From contig CACEXV010000004.1 in assembly GCA_902563575.1 (NCBI GenBank), forward strand, positions 17,335 to 81,334: a stretch of DNA of 64,000 nt. Direction: 5' to 3'. Below are positions 31,790-41,508 of this stretch, piece by piece. Under the pieces are notes generated by a model. That model worked only from the letters and a program-made list of their open reading frames with translations, was not told where the DNA came from and searched no databases. Each line of letters starts with the position of its first letter. Positions within the stretch are counted from its first letter, which is position 1. The translations under genes and the position numbers were made by a program. The DNA comes from an uncultured Pelagibacteraceae bacterium. GTDB lineage: Bacteria > Pseudomonadota > Alphaproteobacteria > Pelagibacterales > Pelagibacteraceae.

Positions 31790-32435
31790 ATCTAAATTTG
31801 GGAAATTGAATATTATTAATTAAGAAAAATTTGTTCATTAAAAGCTTTCGGGTAAACACTAAACCTTTTTTAATATCTGAGTTATTAACATCTCCCAGTT
31901 TGTTAAAGATAAACAACGGAATCTCATAAGCAGTTCCATCAATTACAAAATTTTGAAAATTTACATTTTTTTTTGATTTAAGTTTATTGTATTCAATTCC
32001 AAAACCCAACTCTTGAATTAAATAAATTTCCCATGCAATGTAATATTGTATCCATTTGCTTTCATCTAACTTATCGAAAAAATCAACAAGAGAATAAAAA
32101 ATTTTCGAATTTTTTTGCATTTCAGGTAACAATAAATTTAACATTGCTGTTAAAGAGCTAATTGAACACATTCTTTTTTTGTCATCAAAATACTTGGGTG
32201 AAATTGGATCAATAATTTCTGGTTGGAAATATCCAATTTGTTTATCATTTTTACTTTTATGATTTATATATATTTTGTTTCCAATTTGTAAAAAATTTTT
32301 TATTTTTCTTGAATTGCCTCCATAAACAATACCAGAGACTTTTCCGTAATTTTTAGTGAAGACATTTATTATGTTGGCATTTTCTCTAAACTTCCTTTTT
32401 GATAACAAAAATCCTTCATCTTCCCAATCAATCAT
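31767..32435 (-). CDS. recO: DNA repair protein RecO
   Basis: DEGFLLSKRKFRENANIINVFTKNYGKVSGIVYGG; adjacent to rnc. Confidence 0.85.
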   Translation of the reverse strand: MIDWEDEGFLLSKRKFRENANIINVFTKNYGKVSGIVYGGNSRKIKNFLQIGNKIYINHKSKNDKQIGYFQPEIIDPISPKYFDDKKRMCSISSLTAMLNLLLPEMQKNSKIFYSLVDFFDKLDESKWIQYYIAWEIYLIQELGFGIEYNKLKSKKNVNFQNFVIDGTAYEIPLFIFNKLGDVNNSDIKKGLVFTRKLLMNKFFLINNIQFPKFRFTLENYF

Positions 32436-32437
32436 AT

Positions 32438-33106
32438 CTATTTAATTCTTAATACTTTTATCAATTTTTTTGCTGCGTTTTGTTGAGCAATTTTTATTGA
32501 ATTGCCATTAGCAGAGATCTTTTTACTTTCAGGTATTTCCACTTCGACTTTGAAAATTGGGTTATGTTGTGGCCCCGCTCTATTTTGTATTGAATATTTT
32601 GGAAGTTTTTTAAATTTTTTTAAACAATATTCTTGTAGTTTTGTTTTTGGATCGACAAATAATTGGAATGACTTATTTAAATGTTCATTCCAGTGAGTTT
32701 CCACAAATTTTTCACATAATTTAAAACCTTGATCCAAGTAAATTGCTCCAATTAAAGCCTCTAAACAGTCACTAATTATTTTTTCATCAGATTTCTCTGC
32801 TTTTTTGTAGCTATCTCCTAAAAACATAAAATTTCTTAAATTTAATTTTTTGCCAACTTTTCCGCATGTATTTTTATTTACCAAATTTGCAAATTTCTTA
32901 TCTAACACACCCTCTTTGTCATCTGGAAATTTACTCATTAAATATTTTGATATAATTAAACCAAGAACTCTATCGCCCAAAAACTCCAAAATCTCGTTAT
33001 TATTTATCTTATCATAACTTTTGTGGGTTAAACTTTTTCTTAACAAACTGTCATCTTTAAATCTTACATTAATAATGCTTGAAAAGTTATTTATATTTTT
33101 TTTCAT
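32438..33106 (-). CDS. rnc: Ribonuclease III
   Basis: RKSLTHKSYDKINNNEILEFLGDRVLGLIIS and C-terminal dsRBD. Confidence 0.95.
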   Translation of the reverse strand: MKKNINNFSSIINVRFKDDSLLRKSLTHKSYDKINNNEILEFLGDRVLGLIISKYLMSKFPDDKEGVLDKKFANLVNKNTCGKVGKKLNLRNFMFLGDSYKKAEKSDEKIISDCLEALIGAIYLDQGFKLCEKFVETHWNEHLNKSFQLFVDPKTKLQEYCLKKFKKLPKYSIQNRAGPQHNPIFKVEVEIPESKKISANGNSIKIAQQNAAKKLIKVLRIK

Positions 33107-33846
33107 TATAAGCTTTTAAAAAATCTATTTAATCTTATTGATTTCTTTATGTTCCAAAATTTAATAATTGGACTTATCAATGTATCGTTAGAAAAAAAAA
33201 TTAAATTTGCCTTTCCTACAAGGTTAATTTTATTTACATATCCAACCTGAGATAAAAATCTGCTATCAGTAGAGCAATCTCTATTGTCTCCCATTAAAAA
33301 AAAGTGATCTGTAGGGACGATGTACTTATCTGTATTCTTTAAAGTGCCAATACTATTGTAAGCTGTAATGTACGAAGTTCCATTTGTAAGTGTTTCTTGA
33401 TAAATATTTGTTTTATATTCTCTATCGGCGCCACATCTTATCTTAATATCATTATCTATTTTTTTTCTTTCAATCTTCTTGTCGTTAAGAAAAATATCTC
33501 CGTTTATAAATTGAACGCTATCTCCCGGAAGTCCTATTAATCTTTTAATATAATCAGTCCGATTATCTGCCGGTGTTTTAAAAACAACTAGATCTCCCCT
33601 TTTTGGCGTTTCATAAAAATATCTATGGGATGTGAAATTTGGACTAAAGGGAAAGGAGTGCTTGCTAATTCCGTAAGAGTATTTTGTCACGAAAATTCTA
33701 TCGCCTATTAATAGTGTCGGCTCCATAGATGAAGATGGAATATAAAAGGGTTGAATTATTAAAGATCTAATTATAATGGCAATTAACAAAGCAATTATAA
33801 TGGTTTTAACGTTTTCAATAATAATTTTTTTATAAGATTTTTTCAT
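33106..33846 (-). CDS. lepB: Signal peptidase I
   Basis: FYIPSSSMEPTLLIGDRIFV, GDLVVFKTP, IKRLIGLPGD, FFLMGDNRDCSTDSR. Confidence 0.96.
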   Translation of the reverse strand: MKKSYKKIIIENVKTIIIALLIAIIIRSLIIQPFYIPSSSMEPTLLIGDRIFVTKYSYGISKHSFPFSPNFTSHRYFYETPKRGDLVVFKTPADNRTDYIKRLIGLPGDSVQFINGDIFLNDKKIERKKIDNDIKIRCGADREYKTNIYQETLTNGTSYITAYNSIGTLKNTDKYIVPTDHFFLMGDNRDCSTDSRFLSQVGYVNKINLVGKANLIFFSNDTLISPIIKFWNIKKSIRLNRFFKSL

Positions 33847-34232
33847 TTAACAATTACAACTGATGCTACGGCATAATTTTTTTCATCTGATAAAGATAAA
33901 TAGACTTTAAATTTTTTTCTTATAATCATTTTTACAATTCTATAACTTTTTTTTTTAAGTTCCAAAAATGGTTTGCCGCTATTGTTATTATTTATTTCTA
34001 TTTCATTGAAACTTAAACCTTTTGAAATTCCGGTGCCTAGCGCTTTAGCAAATGCCTCCTTCGCAGCAAATCTTTTTGCGTAACAAGAAAACTTATTTTT
34101 AAGTTTCTCACAAGATTTTATTTCATTTTTTGTAAAAATTCTTTCCTTTATTTTTTTATTTTTTGTAATCAAAGACTTTATTCTTTTAATTTCAACGATA
34201 TCAATTCCATTGCCATAAATATTCATATTCAT
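33843..34232 (-). CDS. acpS: Holo-[acyl-carrier-protein] synthase
   Basis: GNGIDIVEIKRI and YAKRFAAKEAFAKALGTGI. Confidence 0.94.
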   Translation of the reverse strand: MNMNIYGNGIDIVEIKRIKSLITKNKKIKERIFTKNEIKSCEKLKNKFSCYAKRFAAKEAFAKALGTGISKGLSFNEIEINNNNSGKPFLELKKKSYRIVKMIIRKKFKVYLSLSDEKNYAVASVVIVK

Positions 34233-34957
34233 TTGATGATTTTTTTGAATTTTTTAATAACTGTTTTTAAACTGTAAAAAATTGACTCACCTATCAAAAA
34301 GTGACCAATGTTAAACTCATTTATATATTTTATCTTTGATAAAATTTTCGCTGATTCATAAGTTAAACCATGACCAGCATGAACATCTAGTCCTAAACTA
34401 AATCCTAATTTTGCAGCTTTCTCAATTTTACTCAGCTCTATTTTGTAATTTTTCTTTTTATTTACTAAATTACATAGTTTGCCAGTATGTATTTCTACAC
34501 AATCTGCATTGTAATATAATTTTGACATCTTGATATCGTCAATATTTGGCTCAATAAAAAGACTTACGCGTAATTTTTTTTCTCTTAATTTTTTGATAAA
34601 TTTTTTTAAATTTTTCTTTTTGTAATTGAGATTTAAACCGCCTTCAGTTGTGATTTCCTTCCTTTTTTCTGGGACAATACATATAAATTGGGGCTTTTCT
34701 CTTAAAGCTATGCTTAACATTTCTCTTGTTGAAGCTATTTCAAGGTTTAATGGTATTTTTAATTTTTTTTTAATTATCTTTAAATCTTGATCTCTAATGT
34801 GTCTTCTGTCTTCTCTTAAATGTATAGTTATTGAATCTGCCCCGCTTTTTTGAGCAAGTATTGCTGCTCGTAATGGATCTGGGTATATGTCTCCTCGTGC
34901 ATTTCTGACTGTAGCGACGTGATCAATATTTACACCTAGCCTAACTTTTTTAATCAT
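34229..34957 (-). CDS. pdxJ: Pyridoxine 5'-phosphate synthase
   Basis: LGVNIDHVATVRNARGDIYPDPLRAA, TIHLREDRRHIRD, NIGHFLIGES. Confidence 0.96.
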   Translation of the reverse strand: MIKKVRLGVNIDHVATVRNARGDIYPDPLRAAILAQKSGADSITIHLREDRRHIRDQDLKIIKKKLKIPLNLEIASTREMLSIALREKPQFICIVPEKRKEITTEGGLNLNYKKKNLKKFIKKLREKKLRVSLFIEPNIDDIKMSKLYYNADCVEIHTGKLCNLVNKKKNYKIELSKIEKAAKLGFSLGLDVHAGHGLTYESAKILSKIKYINEFNIGHFLIGESIFYSLKTVIKKFKKIIK

Positions 34958-35538
34958 TAAAGTTTTCTACTTCCTGGTTTAATGGGTTTTATCTTAGTTA
35001 AAGCTTTTGGCAAATCTTGTTTTTTATATGATGGAATATTTAATTTGACCTGAGATATAATTTTTTCCTTAATTTTTGACTTTCCATTAGTTCTATCTAT
35101 AATGCACGCAAAGGCTGAGACTTTAGCACCGTACCTGGACACTAACCTTTTACATTCTAAGCTAGATTTACCCGTTGTAATAACATCTTCAACAATCAAA
35201 ACTTTTGATTTTTTTTTTATAAAGAAATTACGCCTTAATCTAAAAATATTATTTTCTCTCTCAGCAAATATTGTTTTTGTCTTCAACAATTTTCCAATTT
35301 CATAACCTATTATTATACCACCCATAGCCGGCGATAGAATAATATCAAACTTTGAGGCACCTTTTTTTATTTTTGCAGCTAATGATCTGCATATACTTAA
35401 TGCTTTAGTAGGATTGCTTAGTAATTGAGCGCATTGTACGTATCTTGGGCTGTGTAAGCCAGACGATAGAATAAAATGTCCGTCTATTAATGCTTTAGTT
35501 TCTCTTAAAATTTTCAAAGATTTTGCGTAAGAAGTCAT
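34957..35538 (-). CDS. pyrE: Orotate phosphoribosyltransferase
   Basis: DGHFILSSGLHSPRYVQCA, LIVEDVITTGKSS. Confidence 0.93.
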   Translation of the reverse strand: MTSYAKSLKILRETKALIDGHFILSSGLHSPRYVQCAQLLSNPTKALSICRSLAAKIKKGASKFDIILSPAMGGIIIGYEIGKLLKTKTIFAERENNIFRLRRNFFIKKKSKVLIVEDVITTGKSSLECKRLVSRYGAKVSAFACIIDRTNGKSKIKEKIISQVKLNIPSYKKQDLPKALTKIKPIKPGSRKL

Positions 35539-37243
35539 TTTTTTTATGTTTATGTCTTATAATTTTAAAATTTAAATTTTTTTGCTTAATTTGACTTATT
35601 AGACTTGTAAAATCCTTTAAATTTTTAATTTGTATATCAAATGAAAATTGTAAATAACTGGATTTTCTTTTAATTAGTTCCACGTTTATAATATTACTAT
35701 TATTAATACCAATTAAAGTACTTATTTCACCCAACATCCCTGGTTTATGGGGAAGATCAATTAATAAGGTGGAATTATAAATTTTCTCTTTTTTAAATGA
35801 TTTTTCATCAGATCTATTTTGCCAATATCTTCTTATTGCTGCTCTAGCTTTTCCAGTTTTTGAGGTAGATAGCCAATGTAATGATGGCGAAACCTTTTTT
35901 GAAGTAACAATTTTAATCATATCTCCATTTTTAAGATTCGTTTGTAACGGCATCTTTTTTCCATTAACTTCGCATCCAATAGCTGTATCACCTATTTTAG
36001 TATGGACTGCATAAGCAAAATCTATGGGTGTTCCATTTTTTGGTAATTTAATTACAGCGCCCTTAGGTGTAAAACAAAATACGTTGTCTTGAAACATCTG
36101 GAGTTTAGTAAACTCATAATAATGTTCTGGACTGTTACCTTGCTCTATAATTTCAACTAAATCTCTAAGCCAATCATATTCTTTCCATGATAATGCGGAG
36201 ATCTTTTCAGAAGATTTATATTTCCAATGTGAAGCAATACCTCTCTCAGCAAATTCATGCATATCAAAGGTTCTTATTTGAATTTCGATTCTTTGTTTGT
36301 TTGGTCCAATAACAGCTGTATGAATTGATTTATAATTATTTATTTTTGGTGTTGATATATAATCTTTGAATCTTCCAGGTATAGCAGAAAATTCAGAATG
36401 AAAAACGCCAAGTGTCTTATAGCAATCTTGAATATTATTTAATAATACTCTGAATCCAACAATATCTGTTAATTGCTCGAGTGATATCTTTTTATTCTGC
36501 ATTTTTCTCCATATGGAAAATGGCGTTTTTTCTCTCCCTGTGATCTTCGCTTCAATATCATTTTTTTTCAAAACTTTTATTAATTCACTTGAAATTGTTT
36601 TAAATGTATCTTCTCTATTATTTTTAATAAAATTTAATCTTTCCTTAATTAAATCTCTTGCTTCAGAATTTAATATATCAAAAGATAAGTCTTCTAATTC
36701 ATCTCTGATCCTATTCATGCCCATTCTATCGGCTAAAGGAGCGTAAACTTCCATTGTTTCCTTCGATATTCTTTTTTGTTTTTCTTTAGAGTCAAAGGCC
36801 TTTATTGTTCTCATATTGTGTAATCTATCCGCAAGTTTGACTAATAAAACTCGAATATCTTTAGATGTTGCTAGTATTAACTTCCTGAAATTTTCTGCTT
36901 TATTTTTATCGGCTGCTTTGTCCTCTAAAGCTGAGATTTTAGTAACACCATCAACTAGATCAGCCACTTCTTTACCAAACTCTTTTAATACAACATTATA
37001 TGTTGTCTTTGTGTCCTCAATTGTGTCGTGAAGTAAACCTGTTACTATAGTTGCGCTATCTAATCGTAGATCAGATAAAATATTAGCAACAGCTAATGGA
37101 TGATTAACAAATGGATCGCCTGATTTCCTTTTTTGATTTTTATGTGCATTAACAGCAAACTCATAAGCTTTGCTTAAGGTGTTTTTATTGAAAAATCTGT
37201 TATAAGACTTTATTTTGTCTATTAAATCTAAATTATTCTGCAT
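35495..37243 (-). CDS. Bifunctional (p)ppGpp synthetase/hydrolase (RelA/SpoT homologue)
   Basis: HD motif LLHDTIEDT, VKLADRLHNMRT, RelA domain IVGFRVLL, TGS domain VFCFTPKGAVIKLPKNGTPIDFAYAVH, C-terminal ACT. Confidence 0.95.
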   Translation of the reverse strand: MQNNLDLIDKIKSYNRFFNKNTLSKAYEFAVNAHKNQKRKSGDPFVNHPLAVANILSDLRLDSATIVTGLLHDTIEDTKTTYNVVLKEFGKEVADLVDGVTKISALEDKAADKNKAENFRKLILATSKDIRVLLVKLADRLHNMRTIKAFDSKEKQKRISKETMEVYAPLADRMGMNRIRDELEDLSFDILNSEARDLIKERLNFIKNNREDTFKTISSELIKVLKKNDIEAKITGREKTPFSIWRKMQNKKISLEQLTDIVGFRVLLNNIQDCYKTLGVFHSEFSAIPGRFKDYISTPKINNYKSIHTAVIGPNKQRIEIQIRTFDMHEFAERGIASHWKYKSSEKISALSWKEYDWLRDLVEIIEQGNSPEHYYEFTKLQMFQDNVFCFTPKGAVIKLPKNGTPIDFAYAVHTKIGDTAIGCEVNGKKMPLQTNLKNGDMIKIVTSKKVSPSLHWLSTSKTGKARAAIRRYWQNRSDEKSFKKEKIYNSTLLIDLPHKPGMLGEISTLIGINNSNIINVELIKRKSSYLQFSFDIQIKNLKDFTSLISQIKQKNLNFKIIRHKHKKNDFLRKIFENFKRN

Positions 37244-37753
37244 AATTTACTTATAGCACTATTCTGAATTCTTGTAATCTCTATATGGCTAGTAATATTC
37301 AATTTATTGATAAAATAATTGATTTTTCTATTTAAAACAGGATGTTCCCACATAGGTGAAATCTCTTTAAGCGGAAATAAAACAAAATTTCTTTCATGAA
37401 GTCTTGGGTGTGGTAATTGTAGATTTTTCTTTTTAAGAAGAATTCTGTTGAAGTCAATAATATCGATATCACATACTCTAGGCTCATTTTTATTTTTTTT
37501 AATTCTACCTATTTTCTTTTCTATTTTTTTTAATCTTTCTAAAAGGGCAATAGGTTCAAGTATAGTTTTTCCTTTTAACATAATATTAACGAATTTAGGA
37601 TTTGATTTATTTGGATATGAAGGTGTTTCATAAAAATCTGATCTCTTTTTTATGTCAAAAAAAATCACTCATGAGTAAAATAGCCTTATTGATATTTTGA
37701 TATCTATTGCCATTATACGAGGGAAGGTTGGATCCAATATTCAAATAAATCAT
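37228..37753 (-). pseudogene. folK: 2-amino-4-hydroxy-6-hydroxymethyldihydropteridine pyrophosphokinase (HPPK), interrupted by a frameshift at a T8 tract
   Basis: Minus-strand ATG at 37753 overlaps the smpB stop (ATGA); frame reads [32 protein letters not shown] then hits TGA. After skipping one T of the T8 (37657-37664) it continues DIKKRSDFYETPSYPNKSNPKFVN...PRVCDIDIIDF...PHPRLHERNFVLFPLKEISP. Might be functional, or a sequence error. Confidence 0.8.
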
Positions 37754-38220
37754 TTATTCTTTCTGAGTAATCTCGATTGTTCTTTTTGCCAATCTCTTTT
37801 CTTTTTAACCTGTCTTTTATCATATAACTTTTTTCCTTTAGCAACTGCAATTTCAACTTTAACTCTTCCTCGTTTGAAATACATTTTAGTTGGTACAATT
37901 GTTAAACCTTCTTGATTTATACGTCCAATAAGTTTGTTTATTTCTTTTCTATTTAAAAGTAATTTTCTTTCATTCTTTGGATCATGATTATTGTATGAGG
38001 ATTGTTTATAAAGTGGAATATGAGAATTAATTAGATAAATTTCTCCATTCTTATCGACTGCATATGAGTCAGCAATACTACCTTTTCCCTCTCTTAGTGA
38101 TTTAACTTCTGATCCTTTCAAAGATATTCCGGCTTCAATAATTTCATGAAAAAAATAATTAAAAGAGGCTTTTCTATTTAAGCAAATTATTTTTTTACCA
38201 GGAACATTTATTTTTTTCAT
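37750..38220 (-). CDS. smpB: SsrA-binding protein SmpB
   Basis: [40 protein letters not shown] and C-terminal [13 protein letters not shown]. Confidence 0.96.
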   Translation of the reverse strand: MKKINVPGKKIICLNRKASFNYFFHEIIEAGISLKGSEVKSLREGKGSIADSYAVDKNGEIYLINSHIPLYKQSSYNNHDPKNERKLLLNRKEINKLIGRINQEGLTIVPTKMYFKRGRVKVEIAVAKGKKLYDKRQVKKKRDWQKEQSRLLRKNK

Positions 38221-39092
38221 TAAAGTAAATCGGCAACTTTAAGAGCTGTTTCAATTTCTTTTTTCGTGCTATCTTTTACTTTTACTAATGGCAACCTAAC
38301 CTCAGGAAGAGATAATTTTAATAAAGATGCTGCATATTTAACTGGGGAAGGATTGCTCTCAATAAATAGAGCCGAATGTAATTTAGAAAGTTTATTGTCA
38401 ATATTTTTTGCCTCAGTATAATCTTTATTTAATAATTTATCTTGAAACTTTGAACAAAGTTCTGCGGCAACATTCGCAGTAACACTTATGCATCCCACTC
38501 CTCCTCGTTTGTTAAATTCAAGAGCATTATTATCTTCACCGGTCAATTGTATGAATTCTCTACCCATAGCTTTTAGCTGTTGATCAACTCTATTCAAATC
38601 ACCAGTGGCGTCCTTTACTCCTACTATATTTTTTAACTCGAAGAGTCTTGACATAGTATCAACTGACATATCGATTACTGATCTAGATGGAATGTTATAG
38701 ATTATTATTGGAATACCGACATTATCATTAATTTTTTTATAATGTTGAAACAATCCCTCTTGAGTAGGTTTGTTATAATATGGCGTTACAATTAAAAGCC
38801 CATCGGCTCCGGATTTTTCCGCGTACTTAGAAAGTTCTATTGCTTCTACTGTTGAGTTAGATCCGGTTCCCGCAATTACGGGTATTTTACCCTTACATTC
38901 TTTAACAGATATTTCGATAACTTTTTTATGTTCATCATGAGTTAAAGTGGGCGACTCACCTGTAGTACCAGCTGGAACAACTCCATTTGTGCCTTTTTCA
39001 ATGTGATGATTTAATAATTTAATATAATTATTTGTGTCCAAAGCGTTATTTTTGAACGGTGTAATTAAAGCAACAATTGATCCTTTAAACAT
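38220..39092 (-). CDS. dapA: 4-hydroxy-tetrahydrodipicolinate synthase
   Basis: [43 protein letters not shown]. Confidence 0.95.
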   Translation of the reverse strand: MFKGSIVALITPFKNNALDTNNYIKLLNHHIEKGTNGVVPAGTTGESPTLTHDEHKKVIEISVKECKGKIPVIAGTGSNSTVEAIELSKYAEKSGADGLLIVTPYYNKPTQEGLFQHYKKINDNVGIPIIIYNIPSRSVIDMSVDTMSRLFELKNIVGVKDATGDLNRVDQQLKAMGREFIQLTGEDNNALEFNKRGGVGCISVTANVAAELCSKFQDKLLNKDYTEAKNIDNKLSKLHSALFIESNPSPVKYAASLLKLSLPEVRLPLVKVKDSTKKEIETALKVADLL

Positions 39093-39124
39093 AAAACAAT
39101 ATAAGATAGCTAATAATTAAATTT

Positions 39125-41353
39125 ATGCCTATTAAAATAATTAGTCTAGTAATATTTGTATTTTTTTCACTTTTTTCTCATGTTTTGTCTGCTGAAGATT
39201 TTATTTTACCTAAAAACAAACCCTCAATATTTAAAAAACTCGAAAAAAATGTTTTAGATAAAAATGTTGTTTTGCCGAGTAAAAAACCCTCAATATCAAA
39301 CAATGTAAAAAAAGAAGAAAAAGAAATAGTAAAGAAAGAGGATAAGAATAAAGTTCTAGAAAGCAATAAAATTAATAATCAACTAGCTTTCATTTTACCA
39401 CAAAAAAAACCTCAAACTTATAGAAAAATTGAGGCGGTAAAAAAATCAAAATATTTAAATCAAAAAGACTTTGAAAGAGCCAAACGGATCTTTAGCTTAG
39501 TTAAAGAAAAAAAATATATTACAGCATATAAAAGTTCATTGAAACTAAAAGATAAAGATTTAAAGATATTTGTTAAATGGTTGTATTTGATGAGATCTAG
39601 TAACAACGCATCATTTAATGATTATCAAGTCTTTATTAAAAAACAACCCGAATACCCAAGAATAGGAAGATTACAATATCTTGCAGAACAAAAAATTATT
39701 TTAAAAAATACTACACCAAAAAGTGTTATTAATTGGTTTGATCAATATCCACCTGTAAGTGGTATGGGTAAACTTAAGTTAGCGGAAGCTTATCTGCAGC
39801 AAAATAAAACTGCTAATATCAGAGATCTTATAAGAGAGGGATGGGTCGATGCTGCTTTAAATAGAGGCCAATTGAAGTTCTATAGAAAAAAATTTAAAAA
39901 GTTTTTATCAGAGGAAGATTATATTAAGAGGGCAGAATATTTATCATGGGAAAGAAAATATTGGGATTTAAAAAGACTCCTTGTTTACTTACCAAAAGAT
40001 TATAGAGCTCTATATAACGCAAGACAAATTTTAATGAGCAACTCTTACGGAGTTGATAATGCAATTTCAAAAGTTCCTACAGTTTTTAAAAATGATATTG
40101 GTTTACAATACGACAGATTGAGGTGGAGAAATAGAAGAGGAAGACTAGAGTCTTCTCTGCAAATACTCTACGAAAACTCAAACAAATCTGAAGATGAATT
40201 AATCAGGGCTGACCTTTGGTGGAAGCAACGAGAGAGTATTGTAAGAAGTTTATTATATAAAAAAAGATATAAAACAGCTTATAAAATCGCGAGCGAACAT
40301 TCTTTAACATCCGGTGCAGAGTTTGCCGAAGCTGAATGGCTGTCAGGTTGGATTGCTCATTCTTTTCTAAAGTCACAAGAGTATGCAATTAATCATTTCT
40401 TAAATTTTTATGATAATGTAAGTTATCCAATAAGTCTTTCAAGAGGAGCATATTGGTTAGGAAAATCATACAAGGCTTTGGGTAACGATAAAACAGCTGA
40501 TGATTATTTTAGACAAGGTTCAAAATATTTAACAACCTATTACGGGCAATTAAGTTTAATGGAAATTGAAGATCAGGCCAAAATAAAATTAGAAGATGAT
40601 GCCTTTTATACAAAAGAATACGAAAAAAAATTTTTTAATAATGATTTGATTAAGATAATTAGGATTTTAAAAGAACTAGACCAAACTAAATATTCCAAGG
40701 ATTTAATCAAACATTTAGCCTTAATTAATGTTGATGAAGGTAGTGAGGTTTTGGCGGCAAAATTAGCTGTGGACGTTGAAAGATATGATTACGCAATTCA
40801 AATTTCAAAAAAAGCATCTTATGAAAAACGTTTTTATCTTAAATATAATTATCCAATAATTACTACTCCTAGAAAGATAAACAACAAAACTATGCCTCCT
40901 TCGGAATTTATATTAGCGATTATTAGGCAGGAAAGTGAGTTTGATAGGAAAGCTTACAGTTATGCTGGTGCGCGAGGTATGATGCAGTTAATGAAATATA
41001 CTGCAAAGCTGGTAGCTAAACAAGCTAAGTTACCTTACAGCATATCGGGATTAACAAGAGATCCTGAATATAATATTAAACTTGGAACTTATTATTTTAA
41101 CTCCTTACTAAATGACTACGGTGGCGTGTATCCTTTTGCTATAGCTGCTTACAATGCTGGACCAAACAGAGTTAAAACTTGGAGGAGAGTTAATGGCGAT
41201 CCAAGTAAAAATCAGATTAGCTTTATAGATTGGATAGAAATGATTAGATTTAAAGAGACTAGAAATTACGTGCAGCGTGTATTGGAAAACGTTAACGTTT
41301 ATAAGTTTATGATAAATCAAAAACCAATAAATATGGAAGGATTTATAAGATAA
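39125..41353 (+). CDS. slt: Soluble lytic murein transglycosylase
   Basis: C-terminal SLT domain AIIRQESEFDRKAYSYAGARGMMQLM and AYNAGPNRVKTW; N-terminal signal peptide. Confidence 0.92.
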   Translation: MPIKIISLVIFVFFSLFSHVLSAEDFILPKNKPSIFKKLEKNVLDKNVVLPSKKPSISNNVKKEEKEIVKKEDKNKVLESNKINNQLAFILPQKKPQTYRKIEAVKKSKYLNQKDFERAKRIFSLVKEKKYITAYKSSLKLKDKDLKIFVKWLYLMRSSNNASFNDYQVFIKKQPEYPRIGRLQYLAEQKIILKNTTPKSVINWFDQYPPVSGMGKLKLAEAYLQQNKTANIRDLIREGWVDAALNRGQLKFYRKKFKKFLSEEDYIKRAEYLSWERKYWDLKRLLVYLPKDYRALYNARQILMSNSYGVDNAISKVPTVFKNDIGLQYDRLRWRNRRGRLESSLQILYENSNKSEDELIRADLWWKQRESIVRSLLYKKRYKTAYKIASEHSLTSGAEFAEAEWLSGWIAHSFLKSQEYAINHFLNFYDNVSYPISLSRGAYWLGKSYKALGNDKTADDYFRQGSKYLTTYYGQLSLMEIEDQAKIKLEDDAFYTKEYEKKFFNNDLIKIIRILKELDQTKYSKDLIKHLALINVDEGSEVLAAKLAVDVERYDYAIQISKKASYEKRFYLKYNYPIITTPRKINNKTMPPSEFILAIIRQESEFDRKAYSYAGARGMMQLMKYTAKLVAKQAKLPYSISGLTRDPEYNIKLGTYYFNSLLNDYGGVYPFAIAAYNAGPNRVKTWRRVNGDPSKNQISFIDWIEMIRFKETRNYVQRVLENVNVYKFMINQKPINMEGFIR

Positions 41354-41358
41354 AACAA

Positions 41359-41453
41359 TGGCGGTGAGAGAGGGATTCGAACCCTCGGTAGCATAGTTAA
41401 ATACTACGGAAGTTTAGCAAACTCCTGGTTTAAACCAACTCACCCATCTCACC
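41359..41453 (-). tRNA. tRNA-Ser (anticodon GCT), CCA encoded
   Basis: Minus strand GGTGAGATGGGTGAGTTGG...GGAGTTTGCTAAACTTC...CGAGGGTTCGAATCCCTCTCTCACCGCCA with long variable arm. Confidence 0.95.
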
Positions 41454-41508
41454 ACAAGCTTTACGTATCTTTATAAAGAAAATTAACTTATATTGCATCA
41501 ACTTTGTA

